Shown piece after piece: positions 55,546-63,538 of a stretch of DNA of 64,000 nucleotides (position 1 is the stretch's first letter; each line of letters opens with the position of its first letter). Origin of the DNA: Micromonospora lutea. GTDB taxonomy: Bacteria > Actinomycetota > Actinomycetes > Mycobacteriales > Micromonosporaceae. The position numbers and the translations under genes are program-made. The stretch spans positions 62,001 through 126,000 of the forward strand of contig NZ_BOPB01000011.1 of the NCBI RefSeq assembly GCF_016863535.1, read 5' to 3'. The notes beneath the pieces are model-generated. The model did not search any database. It had not been told where the DNA came from and was given only the letters and a program-made list of their open reading frames with translations.

Positions 55546-56472
55546 GTGAGCGTGGCACCCGGTTGGTACGTCGACCCCGCCGACCCGGAAACCCGTAGAT
55601 ACTGGGACGGCGAGGGCTGGATCGGCGCGCCCATCCCGGTCGACGTCACGCCGCCCGAGGGCCCACCCCCGCCCGAGCCCGAACCGGCACCGGAGCCCAC
55701 CCCACCAGCGTCCGCCTCGGCGCCGACCGCAGCCACCCCACCCGCCGCCGGCACCCCACCGGGAGCACCACCGGGCTGGCCGGGCGGCGGGGTGCCTCCG
55801 GGCCCGCCGCCCGCCTGGCCGACCGGTGACCCGTCGCAGGGGCCACCGCCCGGTTGGCCGTACCCGACCTGGCCCGGACAACCACCGGCACCACGGCCGC
55901 ACGGGATGCCACTGGCCTCGTTCGGTGCCCGGCTGGGTGCCCGACTGATCGACCTCGGCATCGTCTTCGTGCTCAACGCCCTGGTCAACGGCTGGTTTGT
56001 CTGGCGCTACGTCCAGGAACTCTCCGCGCCTTTGGACGAGTTCTGGCGCCGGGTGCAGACCCAGGACCGCACCACCGACCCGCTGCCCGCCGCCGGCGAC
56101 CAGGCCGGCGCGCTGATCGTGACGATCCTGCTCATCGCCACCTCGCTCTGGCTGGCGTACGAGGTGCCGTCGATGGCGGCCAGTGGGCAGACCTTCGGCA
56201 AGCGGCTGCTGCGCGTCAAGGCGGTGCCGGTCGAGGCGGACACCCCGCTGGGCTTCGGCCGGGCACTGCGCCGCTGGAACACCCTCGGCCTGCCGACGCT
56301 GCTCTGGTACTGCTGCGGCCTCGGCCTGCTGCTCCAACTGATCGACGCGCTCTCACCGCTCTTCGACCATCCACTACGGCAGGCTCTGCACGACAAGCGG
56401 GCGCAGACCGTGGTGGTTCAGCTTCCGCGTACCCCCCACGACCGCGCCAACCCCCCGGGAGTTTCCTCATGA
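55546..56472 (+). CDS. DUF2510/RDD-domain membrane protein
   Basis: A 308-residue protein. It opens with a DUF2510 module ([20 protein letters not shown], with WIGAP), then a long Pro/Gly/Ala-rich linker (about 38-125), then an RDD membrane domain: [56 protein letters not shown] proteins are transport- or stress-related but poorly defined. GTG 55546 begins the conserved DUF2510 sequence, in a GAACGAGCGCAGCGAG context common before starts in these genomes. Overlaps the aminotransferase ATG (ATGA). Confidence 0.88.
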   Translation: MSVAPGWYVDPADPETRRYWDGEGWIGAPIPVDVTPPEGPPPPEPEPAPEPTPPASASAPTAATPPAAGTPPGAPPGWPGGGVPPGPPPAWPTGDPSQGPPPGWPYPTWPGQPPAPRPHGMPLASFGARLGARLIDLGIVFVLNALVNGWFVWRYVQELSAPLDEFWRRVQTQDRTTDPLPAAGDQAGALIVTILLIATSLWLAYEVPSMAASGQTFGKRLLRVKAVPVEADTPLGFGRALRRWNTLGLPTLLWYCCGLGLLLQLIDALSPLFDHPLRQALHDKRAQTVVVQLPRTPHDRANPPGVSS

Positions 56473-57572
56473 CCGACGACGGACGACACCAGGCGGCAGT
56501 GCGGCTGACCCGCGCCGACCTGGACGCGCTGCCCAACTACGTACCCGGGCGCAGCCCGGCCGACCTGGCCCGTGAGCTGGGCCTGCCTGAGGCCATCAAG
56601 CTGGCCAGCAACGAGGTGCCGTACGGCCCGCTGCCCGGTGTGGTGGAGGCGGTCGCCCAGGCCGTGGCCGGGGTGCACCGCTACCCGGACATGGGCGTCG
56701 TCGCGCTCCGCCAGGCGCTCGCCGAACGGTACGGGGTGGACGCCGACCGGGTGGCTACCGGCTGTGGTTCGGTGGCGCTGGCCGAGCACCTGGTACGGGC
56801 CACCTGCCTGCCCGGCGACGAACTCGTCTACTCGTGGCGCTCGTTCGAGGCGTACCCGATCATCGCGGCGACCAGCGGCGCGACCAGCGTCCAGGTACCC
56901 AACGACGCCGGGCACGGGCACGACCTGGCGGCGATGGCGGCGGCGGTGACGGACCGCACCCGGATGGTCCTGGTCTGCAACCCCAACAACCCGACCGGCA
57001 CCGCCGTGCACCGCGCCGAGCTGGACCGCTTCCTCGACGCCGTGCCGGACGACGTGCTGGTGGTGATCGACGAGGCTTACCGCGAGTTCGTCACCGACCC
57101 GGAGGTGCCGGACGGGCTGAGCTACGCCGACCGGCCGAACGTGGCGGTGCTGCGCACCCTCTCCAAGGCGTGGGGTCTGGCCGGCCTGCGGATCGGCTTC
57201 CTGGTCGCGCAGCCGCAGGTGGCGGCGGCGGTACGCAAGGTCGTCACCCCTTTCTCCACCAGCATGGCCGCACAGGCGGGCGCGTTGGCCGCGCTGGCCC
57301 AGGCCGACGAGGTACGGCGGCGGTGCGCGCTGGTCGTGGCCGAGCGCGAGCGCGTCGGCGAGGCGTTGGGCAAGCTCGTCCCTGGCGTCCCGACCAGCCA
57401 GGCGAACTTCGTCTGGCTGCCGCTGGGCGACCGGTCGGTGCAGTTCGCCAAGGCGTGCGAGTCGCGGGGCGTGATCGTGCGCCCGTTCGCCGGTGACGGG
57501 GTGCGGGTCACCATCGGTACGCCGGCCGAGAACGACGCCTTCCTGGCGGCGGCCGAGGCCGCACTGGGCTGA
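56469..57572 (+). CDS. HisC-family (aromatic-type) aminotransferase
   Basis: A 367-residue fold-type I PLP aminotransferase. [15 protein letters not shown] opens the domain, [11 protein letters not shown] and VIDEAYREF bind PLP, the Schiff-base lysine is Lys233 in [14 protein letters not shown] and the late Arg is in VRVTIGTP. HisC-like enzymes make histidinol phosphate or, in the Pat group of actinobacteria, transaminate phenylalanine and tyrosine. Position two genes after hpd favours the aromatic role, producing 4-hydroxyphenylpyruvate. A strong hairpin follows. Confidence 0.88.
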   Translation: MTDDGRHQAAVRLTRADLDALPNYVPGRSPADLARELGLPEAIKLASNEVPYGPLPGVVEAVAQAVAGVHRYPDMGVVALRQALAERYGVDADRVATGCGSVALAEHLVRATCLPGDELVYSWRSFEAYPIIAATSGATSVQVPNDAGHGHDLAAMAAAVTDRTRMVLVCNPNNPTGTAVHRAELDRFLDAVPDDVLVVIDEAYREFVTDPEVPDGLSYADRPNVAVLRTLSKAWGLAGLRIGFLVAQPQVAAAVRKVVTPFSTSMAAQAGALAALAQADEVRRRCALVVAERERVGEALGKLVPGVPTSQANFVWLPLGDRSVQFAKACESRGVIVRPFAGDGVRVTIGTPAENDAFLAAAEAALG

Positions 57573-57597
57573 GCCAGGCCGCGCCCACCGCGCCGTA

Positions 57598-57634
57598 CCG
57601 GGCCGGTCCGCCATCCCCCAGCGGACCGGCCCGG
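57598..57634. terminator. 14-bp perfect bidirectional hairpin
   Basis: CCGGGCCGGTCCGC and its exact complement flank a 9-base loop between the convergent aminotransferase and DUF916 genes, ending 5 bp before the latter's stop codon. Confidence 0.85.
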
Positions 57635-57639
57635 AGTCT

Positions 57640-58731
57640 CTACTCCTGCGGTATCGGCAGCCGCTGTTGTGCCCGCCGTCGGTACGCAAAACCGAACAGC
57701 ACCGCCAGCACCAGCCCTGAGGCGACCAGCCCGCCGGCCAGCACCGCGCTCGACCGGTCCGTGTGCACCGCCGCCGGCACGGTCGCGCCGCCGAAGCTCA
57801 CCGTGCCGCTCGCGCTGCGTCTGGTCCAGCCGCTGGCCAGGTCGAGCTTTGCCGTCCAGGTTCCGTCCGGCAGCCGGTGATCCAGCACGACCCGGACGGT
57901 GGTGCTGCCCCCCAGGGGCAACGTCGCCGCCTCGACCCGGACCGGATCGGCGGACAGACCGCCCGGCCCGTCGGTGAGCCGGAGTTCGCCGGCCAGATCG
58001 AGGGCCCGCTGACCGGTGTTGCGCACCTCGGTCGTCACCACCGGTGTGCCGTCGGGTTCCCGCAGGCCGGTCAGCGGCCCGATCTCGAAGCCGGACGGCG
58101 GCTCACCACCCGGCCCCACCGACAGGTAGACCCGGATGCCGGCCCGCCCCACGTTTTGGATCTGCTGACCGTCCGTACCGGAGATCTCGCCCCATACGAC
58201 GGCGTACCGCTCGCCGGCCTCGGCGTCGCGCGGCACCCGGATGGTGACCAGCGCCTCCACCTCTTCACCGGCGGCGAGCGCCTCCTCACCGGGCTCCACC
58301 CGGATCCAGCTGCTCAGTTCGTTCTCGGTCCGGTCCGGGGCGATGACGAAGCCCTGCTCCGCAACTGCCGCAGCCGCGGCGTAGAGCGCGACCTTGCGCT
58401 GCACCGGTGAGGAGTTCTCCACCACGATGCGTCGCTTGATCGTGGTGCCGGGTTTGACGTGGTCGACGATGTACTTGTGCGCCCGGCTGTCGTCGCGCCG
58501 GTTCACCGGCGCGTCCAGCAGGCGAATCCCGACCGAAACCGCTGGGCCGCTCGGGCTCGGCGACGCGCTGCCGCTCGGCTCCGGCGACCTGGATCGGCCG
58601 TCCCTGCGGTCGGCCACCGGCCGATCGACGGCATCGGGCGGAGCCGGTTCGACGCGTGTCACCGCCCGGGACGCCGGCACCGCCCCGGATGCGGTCGACG
58701 CCGGCACCCCGGCCGTGACCAGGACGGTCAC
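57640..58731 (-). CDS. DUF916-like (WxL-interacting) surface protein
   Basis: A 363-residue surface protein. A signal peptide precedes a Pro/Ser-rich linker (about 25-62), then two immunoglobulin-like domains: the DUF916/peptidoglycan-binding type (YIVDHVKPGTTIKRRIVVEN, VTIRVPRDAEAGERYAVVWG) and a second with VRNTGQRALDLAGELRL. A C-terminal membrane helix (AVLAGGLVASGLVLAVLFGF) and basic tail anchor it. In Firmicutes such proteins accompany WxL proteins on the cell wall. The GTG at 58731 gives an odd, weak signal peptide; adding one base at about 58755 would give an ATG start at 58760 coupled to the previous gene. Confidence 0.75.
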   Translation of the reverse strand: MTVLVTAGVPASTASGAVPASRAVTRVEPAPPDAVDRPVADRRDGRSRSPEPSGSASPSPSGPAVSVGIRLLDAPVNRRDDSRAHKYIVDHVKPGTTIKRRIVVENSSPVQRKVALYAAAAAVAEQGFVIAPDRTENELSSWIRVEPGEEALAAGEEVEALVTIRVPRDAEAGERYAVVWGEISGTDGQQIQNVGRAGIRVYLSVGPGGEPPSGFEIGPLTGLREPDGTPVVTTEVRNTGQRALDLAGELRLTDGPGGLSADPVRVEAATLPLGGSTTVRVVLDHRLPDGTWTAKLDLASGWTRRSASGTVSFGGATVPAAVHTDRSSAVLAGGLVASGLVLAVLFGFAYRRRAQQRLPIPQE

Positions 58732-58756
58732 GGCCAGGGCGAGGGCGCTGACGCGG

Positions 58757-59299
58757 TCATGCCACCGAATGGGTGATCACCCCCGTGTAGGTGCCGCCGA
58801 CCGCACCGCCGGGGATGGTGATCCGGATGTCCGGTGCCCAGGTTGCGGAGTTGTTGCCGGAGCCGGAGGTCTTGGAGAACGCGACCCTCGGCACGTTCAG
58901 GGTCACCGCGTCGGCCTGGGTGGGCTGGCCGGGGACGAAGGTGCCGGTACCGGTCGTCGAGATCGCCCCGCCGGACCAGTACTCGACGAGGTTCGGCAGG
59001 ATCGTCTCCTCGGGTGTGCCACCGCCGGTGGTGAACGCGCTGCTGGTAACCGTGGTCGTCCAGGTGGCGCTGAGCGCCGCCCGGCTGTCGGTGACCGTGA
59101 CGTTGCCGAGTTCACCGGAGATGGTGGAGCCGGAGAACACCGCTCCGAGGTTCACCGCCGGTGGGACGGCGATGTCCAGGTTGGCGGTGGAGACCGTGAA
59201 GGTCACGATGGTGTCGCCGGACGGTGCGGCGACGGCGGGAGCCGCCATGGCGACCAAGGTGGCCGCGGCGGCGGTCAGGGTAAGAAGTGGCTTCCTCAT
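58757..59299 (-). CDS. WxL-like secreted surface protein
   Basis: A 180-residue secreted protein. After a cleavable signal peptide (MRKPLLTLTAAAATLVAMAA, cleavage near AVAAPSG) comes a beta-rich domain with ANLDIAVPPAVNLGAVFSGS, VEYWSGGAIS, VTLNVPRVAFSKTSGSGNN, and the end TWAPDIRITIPGGAVGGTY followed by THSVA. The end resembles the WxL domain but the strict Trp-x-Leu pairs are not kept. Its stop overlaps an ATG (ATGA) at the start of the DUF916 gene. It is a paralogue of the next gene. Confidence 0.75.
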   Translation of the reverse strand: MRKPLLTLTAAAATLVAMAAPAVAAPSGDTIVTFTVSTANLDIAVPPAVNLGAVFSGSTISGELGNVTVTDSRAALSATWTTTVTSSAFTTGGGTPEETILPNLVEYWSGGAISTTGTGTFVPGQPTQADAVTLNVPRVAFSKTSGSGNNSATWAPDIRITIPGGAVGGTYTGVITHSVA

Positions 59300-59358
59300 G
59301 CCGACGACGCTAAAGCGGACAGTCAGCCCGAGCAGCAGCTTTCTAGACAAATAACCCA

Positions 59359-59898
59359 TCAGGCTACGGAGTGGGTGATTGTGCCCTGGTAGACGCCGCC
59401 GATGATCCCGTTGGGCACCACGATGCGGACGCTCGGGCTCCACGCGACCCGGTTGTTGCCGTTGCCTGCGGTCTTGCGGAACGCCTCCCGGGTCACGTTC
59501 AGCGTCACCGCCTGCGCCTGAGTGAGCTGGCCGGGTACCAGCGTGCCACCGCCGGTGCTCTGCACGGCCGGTCCCGACCAGTAGGAAATCGAGGCGTTGG
59601 AGATGGTCCGCTGCGGCCCACCCGCGCCAGTGGTGAAGATGGTGGCAGAGACGGTCGCCACCCAGGTGTTCGGGTTGGTCGGGCCACGGACGTCCGTCAC
59701 CTCGACCCGACCCAGCGACCCGGTCAGTACCCCGCCGGTGAAGGCGGTGCCGAGGTTCACGGCCGCCGGCACCGTGATGTCGACCCCCACAGTTTTGGTC
59801 AACCTAACGGTTCGCCCGGCCGGGGCGACGGCGGCCTCCACCGGAGCGGCGGCGGCAAGGACGACGATCACGCCCGTCAGGGCTACCAGGAAGCGCAC
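59359..59898 (-). CDS. Second WxL-like secreted surface protein
   Basis: A 179-residue paralogue of the previous protein: signal peptide RFLVALTGVIVVLAAAAPVE, then VGVDITVPAAVNLGTAFTGG, ISYWSGPAVQSTGGG, VTLNVTREAFRKTAGNGNN and AWSPSVRIVVPNGIIGGVY ending THSVA. GTG at 59898 gives the same length as the sister protein; an upstream GTG at 59943 is possible. A TATAGT six bases before the 59898 start could mean a leaderless transcript. Confidence 0.75.
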   Translation of the reverse strand: MRFLVALTGVIVVLAAAAPVEAAVAPAGRTVRLTKTVGVDITVPAAVNLGTAFTGGVLTGSLGRVEVTDVRGPTNPNTWVATVSATIFTTGAGGPQRTISNASISYWSGPAVQSTGGGTLVPGQLTQAQAVTLNVTREAFRKTAGNGNNRVAWSPSVRIVVPNGIIGGVYQGTITHSVA

Positions 59899-59904
59899 GA
59901 TGGG

Positions 59905-59934
59905 ACTATAAGTAACTATTGTCCGTTTTGTCGA
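59905..59934 (-). promoter_or_regulatory. Candidate promoter of WxL-like genes
   Basis: On the minus strand TCGACA (-35) and TATAGT (-10) are separated by 18 bases and lie just before GTG 59898. The spacing suits a leaderless mRNA. If translation instead starts at 59943 this element would be inside the coding frame. Confidence 0.35.
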
Positions 59935-59955
59935 GTTGACCACGCACCTCGGCCG

Positions 59956-61203
59956 TCAGGTTGCCGCCACGATGAGTGACTCGGCGGTGAGGTAGTACCG
60001 CTGGTCGTCACCGTCAGGGTCGACCGGTCTGCGCAGCCGTTCCACCACCACGTAGCCGTCGGCGGCGTACGCGTCACCCGCTGCCCATCCGGTGCCGTCG
60101 GCGCCGATGTCGAGGACGAACCTGGACAGCTCGGCGCCGCTGGCCGGGTCCAGCGTGACGAGTTCGTTCGCCTCGGTCAGCACATGTACCCGGCCGGGCT
60201 GGACGGCGATCACCCGGCCCGGACCGACCTCGATCTGCCAGCGTTGCCCCCCGTCGAGGACAGCCCGACCGACGAGAACCCCGTCGACCATGCCCACCGT
60301 CGTGTCGTCGACGAGTTCGGTACCGGGTCCGTCCAGTGTCGGCGTCTGGACCGGCTCTTCCGGGCCGAGCAACCAACCCCGAGCGACAGCGTCCCCGGGC
60401 CCCGCGGTCCGCAGGGCAGCGCAGCCGACGCCGCCCGGCCCGCAGCCGATCAACGTGGCCGTCAGCTCGTCGCCGGCGCCCAACGGTCGCCATCGGGCCG
60501 TCACCACGCCGGTCGCGACGTCCCGAAACTCGATCACCGCCGGCCCGTCGCAGTCGTCCACGGTCAGCAGCCGCCCGCCGGTGTCGGTACCGACGGACTC
60601 GCGGCAGCCGGAACCCACCGTCGCTCGCCACAGTTGCCCACCGTCAGCCAGGTCGACCGCCCGAACCTCAGCGTCGCCGGAGGTGACGATCACGGGGCGA
60701 CCGTCGGTGGTGGTGCTCACCGAGAGCCCACTCGGCCGCCAGACGACGGCCGTGCCGGTGCGCCGCGTCGCACGCGCCGACGCCGGCTCCGGTCCGTCCG
60801 CCCGCCAGGCGACCTGACCGGTGCGCGCGTCGAGCGCCACCAACTGCCCGTCCGACCAGCGGCTCACCACCGTCGTCCCGCTCGCCACCACCGCGTCCAG
60901 GCTCGCCGGCCAGCGTCGGAAGGACCAGTACGGGGTGCGCCGGCTACGACCGTCGATTGGCTGGTCGGCGTACACCTGCCGAGGCGCGGCGTACACCCGC
61001 AGCCGGCCGTCGACGATCAGCGGCGCGACCGGCAAGCGACCGGTCACCCCGGCGGCCGGAACGCTCCGTGCCGGGTAGTCGCCCCGGGCAGGAGTGCTCA
61101 CCTCGGCCGGTGCCAGCACCCGGTACGCGATGACCCCGACGGTCGCGGCGACAGCCATCGCCGTCCCCGCCGCCATGATCCGCCGCCGATCTGCCCACCC
61201 CAT
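59956..61203 (-). CDS. Second membrane-anchored PQQ-like propeller protein
   Basis: A 415-residue protein with an N-terminal membrane helix (MAAGTAMAVAATVGVIAYRV) and an extracytoplasmic propeller with blade motifs LVALDARTGQVAW, VRAVDLADGGQLWRA and LVTLDPASGAEL. It is similar in plan to the protein encoded at 49555 but shorter. It lies 12-57 bases before the WxL-like genes on the same strand and may lead their transcript. Function unknown; cell-wall or surface binding would fit the context. Confidence 0.78.
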   Translation of the reverse strand: MGWADRRRIMAAGTAMAVAATVGVIAYRVLAPAEVSTPARGDYPARSVPAAGVTGRLPVAPLIVDGRLRVYAAPRQVYADQPIDGRSRRTPYWSFRRWPASLDAVVASGTTVVSRWSDGQLVALDARTGQVAWRADGPEPASARATRRTGTAVVWRPSGLSVSTTTDGRPVIVTSGDAEVRAVDLADGGQLWRATVGSGCRESVGTDTGGRLLTVDDCDGPAVIEFRDVATGVVTARWRPLGAGDELTATLIGCGPGGVGCAALRTAGPGDAVARGWLLGPEEPVQTPTLDGPGTELVDDTTVGMVDGVLVGRAVLDGGQRWQIEVGPGRVIAVQPGRVHVLTEANELVTLDPASGAELSRFVLDIGADGTGWAAGDAYAADGYVVVERLRRPVDPDGDDQRYYLTAESLIVAAT

Positions 61204-61367
61204 GCCGCACCTCCGCCCGGCACCCTACCCAGCGTTCTCCGGAGCCGCCCCCGCCCCTGGGTGACAAGGGCGGCGGTCTCACCGGTGCCGGAGCGGAAAC
61301 GGCGGTGGGGCGGGCGGGAGCAGCGGTGTTGGCGATGCGCTGAAACCAGTGCGGTGTCCAGAAACGT

Positions 61368-61850
61368 TCACCGGGCCGCGCTGACGGCCTGCGCGGGGCA
61401 GGCACCTGCCTCCGCGGCCAGCACGGCGAGATCCTGTCGCAGCACCTGCTCGGCCGCTCGCACGGCCAGGCCGCCAAGCAGGAATGCCAGCGCCCGGCCG
61501 GCCGCTGCGGCTGGCTGGGCGCGTACGGTGATCGTCACCGAGGTGTGCCGACGCCCCCGACGACGGACATCGTGCAGGGACCAGGTGATCCGGTAGTCGA
61601 CGCCCTCACCAGGTGAGCCGAGGACCAGCCGCCGGGGTGGCTCGGCGGCCAGCACGACGAATTCCTCGGTCGCCGTGCCGCCGTCCGGTCGGGTCCGGTT
61701 CTCGCGCCAGGCCGTGCCCGGGCCGAAGGTGCCCGATGTCAGCGGTCGCACCGGCCGACCGTCGGACCGTGGCCGGGACAGATCGGTGAGCACCCGCCAC
61801 AACTCGGCCGCGGGTGCCGCGACCAGACCGGTGACCGCAACAGTCGACAT
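61368..61850 (-). CDS. SRPBCC family protein
   Basis: A 160-residue START/SRPBCC-fold protein: VTGLVAAPAAELWRVLTDLS opens the helix-grip fold, GTAWRENRTRP and EEFVVLAAEPPRRLVLG form strands, and a C-terminal helix with GRALAFLLGGLAVRAAEQVL closes it. The fold binds hydrophobic ligands; none can be assigned. GGGAGGTGGC before ATG 61850 fixes the start. Confidence 0.88.
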   Translation of the reverse strand: MSTVAVTGLVAAPAAELWRVLTDLSRPRSDGRPVRPLTSGTFGPGTAWRENRTRPDGGTATEEFVVLAAEPPRRLVLGSPGEGVDYRITWSLHDVRRRGRRHTSVTITVRAQPAAAAGRALAFLLGGLAVRAAEQVLRQDLAVLAAEAGACPAQAVSAAR

Positions 61851-61939
61851 GCCACCTCCCGTGGCGTCGCGACGGTACGCCCCGTGAGCGTCACTCGGGG
61901 TCCCCGAACGGAGAAACCCCCGCCGGAGACCCCGTGGCA

Positions 61940-62149
61940 TCAACCGACGAACCGGCCGGCCCGGATCGCGTCGACGAACGAGGTCCAGCCCGACGGGCTG
62001 ACCACCAGCACCGGTCCGGCCTGGTCCTTCGAGTCGCGTATGCCCACCACCCCGTGGACACGGGCCAGATTGTCGGCCACCTCCACGCAGAGGCCCTGGT
62101 CGTTGGAGCGGCTGCTGGTGCGCCAGACCGCGTCCACGAGATCGTGCAT
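61940..62149 (-). CDS. DUF397 domain protein
   Basis: A 69-residue DUF397 protein with the family marks VWRTSSRSNDQGLCVEVADN, IRDSKDQAGPVLVVSP and WTSFVDAIRAGRF. DUF397 genes usually follow an XRE-type regulator gene and act as its partner; none is present here, so this is an orphan. AGGGAG at nine bases before ATG 62149 supports that start over 62158. Confidence 0.93.
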   Translation of the reverse strand: MHDLVDAVWRTSSRSNDQGLCVEVADNLARVHGVVGIRDSKDQAGPVLVVSPSGWTSFVDAIRAGRFVG

Positions 62150-62189
62150 CGTCGTCATCTCCCTCAGTCTCGACGTTGCGCCAGCCAGG

Positions 62190-62228
62190 GCCGGACCGGC
62201 CGGAAAGGGGGGCACCGGCCGGTCCGGC
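62190..62228. repeat. 14-bp perfect GC hairpin before DUF397 gene
   Basis: GCCGGACCGGCCGG and its exact complement flank an 11-base loop, 41 bp upstream of the DUF397 start. It may be a terminator of an upstream unit or a leader hairpin of the DUF397 transcript. Confidence 0.65.
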
Positions 62229-62273
62229 GCGGCATGGCGACGGAATTCCGAGGCGATCAACGAAGACGGACAC

Positions 62274-62308
62274 GGCCCTTGATCGCACCCGCTGTGCGAT
62301 CAAGGGCC
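62274..62308 (-). terminator. 15-bp perfect hairpin after fahA
   Basis: GGCCCTTGATCGCAC and its complement flank a 5-base loop, 16 bases past the fahA stop on the minus strand; a clear end to that operon. Confidence 0.85.
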
Positions 62309-62323
62309 GGTGTCGGGTTCAGG

Positions 62324-63538
62324 TCACTTCGACGGCAGGATCATGCCCGTGACCTCGCCCAACGTGAGCATGGTGCCGTCCGGACCGGGTGCGGTGGCGG
62401 TGATCGTCACCGTGTCACCGTCAGCGAGGAAGGTGCGTTCCGTCCCGCCAACGGTGACCGGTTCGCTGCCTCCCCAGCTGAGTTCCAGCAGCGATCCGAC
62501 CTGGTCGCGGCGAGGGCCCGAAACGGTTCCGGAGGCGTAGAGGTCGCCAGTGCGCAGCGACGCACCGTTGACGGTCAGGTGGGCCAGTTGCTGAGCGGGC
62601 GTCCAGTACATTCCGGCGAAGGGCGGCTCACTGACCGGTTCCCCGTTCCAGATCACCCTCAGCCGCAGGTCCAGCCCCAGATGCGGCTCATCCCGCAGGT
62701 AGTCGGCCACCGGCGGATCCTGCACCGGGCCGGCCACGAAGGCGTGCCGCAGCGCGTCCAGCGGGGTGACCCAGGCGGCGACTGAGGTGGCGAACGACTT
62801 GCCCAGGAACGGTCCGAGCGGTTGGTACTCCCATGCCTGGATGTCCCGCGCCGACCAGTCGTTGACCAACACGACGCCGAAGACGTGGTCGGCGAAGTCA
62901 GCGGCAGCCACCCGGCGGCCGAGCGGACTCGGCACACCGACCACGAACCCGACCTCGGCCTCGATGTCCAGGCGCGCCGACGGGCCGAAGGTCGGCCCCT
63001 CGGGGCTGGGCCGCTGCCCCTGTGGCCGTACCACAGGCGTGCCGGAGACCACCACCGTGCCTGCCCGGCCGTGGTACCCGATCGGCAGGTGTTTCCAGTT
63101 CGGCAGCAGCGGAGGCTGGCCGGGACGGAAGATCAGACCGACGTTCGACGCGTGGTGCTCCGAGGAGTAGAAATCGACGTAGTCGGCGACCTCGAAAGGC
63201 AGCTCCATCCGCACCTGCGCCAAGGGCACCAGCAGCGGCTCCACCGCCGTCCGATGCGTCGGATCAGTGAGCAGCTCGGTGATCCGGTCCCGCACCCCGG
63301 TCCACTGCGGACGACCGAGCGCCAGGAACGCGTTGAGCGTCGGCCGGCGCAACGCCCCGCCAGCCAGCACCAGTTCGGCAGCCTCCGCACCAGCCAGGTC
63401 CAACACAAGATCCCCGACACGTACGCCGATGCGCGGCTCGTCGTCGCCCACCCGGAAAACCCCGTACGGCAGGTGGTGCACGTCGTACCCGGACCCTGCC
63501 ACACCCGGAACCCAACTCGCCGGCTGACGCTCACTCAT
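62324..63538 (-). CDS. fahA: Fumarylacetoacetase
   Basis: A 404-residue FAH-family hydrolase that splits fumarylacetoacetate to fumarate and acetoacetate, the last step of tyrosine/homogentisate degradation. An SH3-like N-terminal part precedes the catalytic domain with DYVDFYSSEHHASNVG (metal Asp and catalytic His), EAEVGFVVG (metal Glu) and VLVNDWSARDIQAWEY. Full length for the family. The ATG overlaps the upstream gene's stop (ATGA). hpd is 8 kb away; no homogentisate dioxygenase gene is in the window. Confidence 0.95.
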   Translation of the reverse strand: MSERQPASWVPGVAGSGYDVHHLPYGVFRVGDDEPRIGVRVGDLVLDLAGAEAAELVLAGGALRRPTLNAFLALGRPQWTGVRDRITELLTDPTHRTAVEPLLVPLAQVRMELPFEVADYVDFYSSEHHASNVGLIFRPGQPPLLPNWKHLPIGYHGRAGTVVVSGTPVVRPQGQRPSPEGPTFGPSARLDIEAEVGFVVGVPSPLGRRVAAADFADHVFGVVLVNDWSARDIQAWEYQPLGPFLGKSFATSVAAWVTPLDALRHAFVAGPVQDPPVADYLRDEPHLGLDLRLRVIWNGEPVSEPPFAGMYWTPAQQLAHLTVNGASLRTGDLYASGTVSGPRRDQVGSLLELSWGGSEPVTVGGTERTFLADGDTVTITATAPGPDGTMLTLGEVTGMILPSK

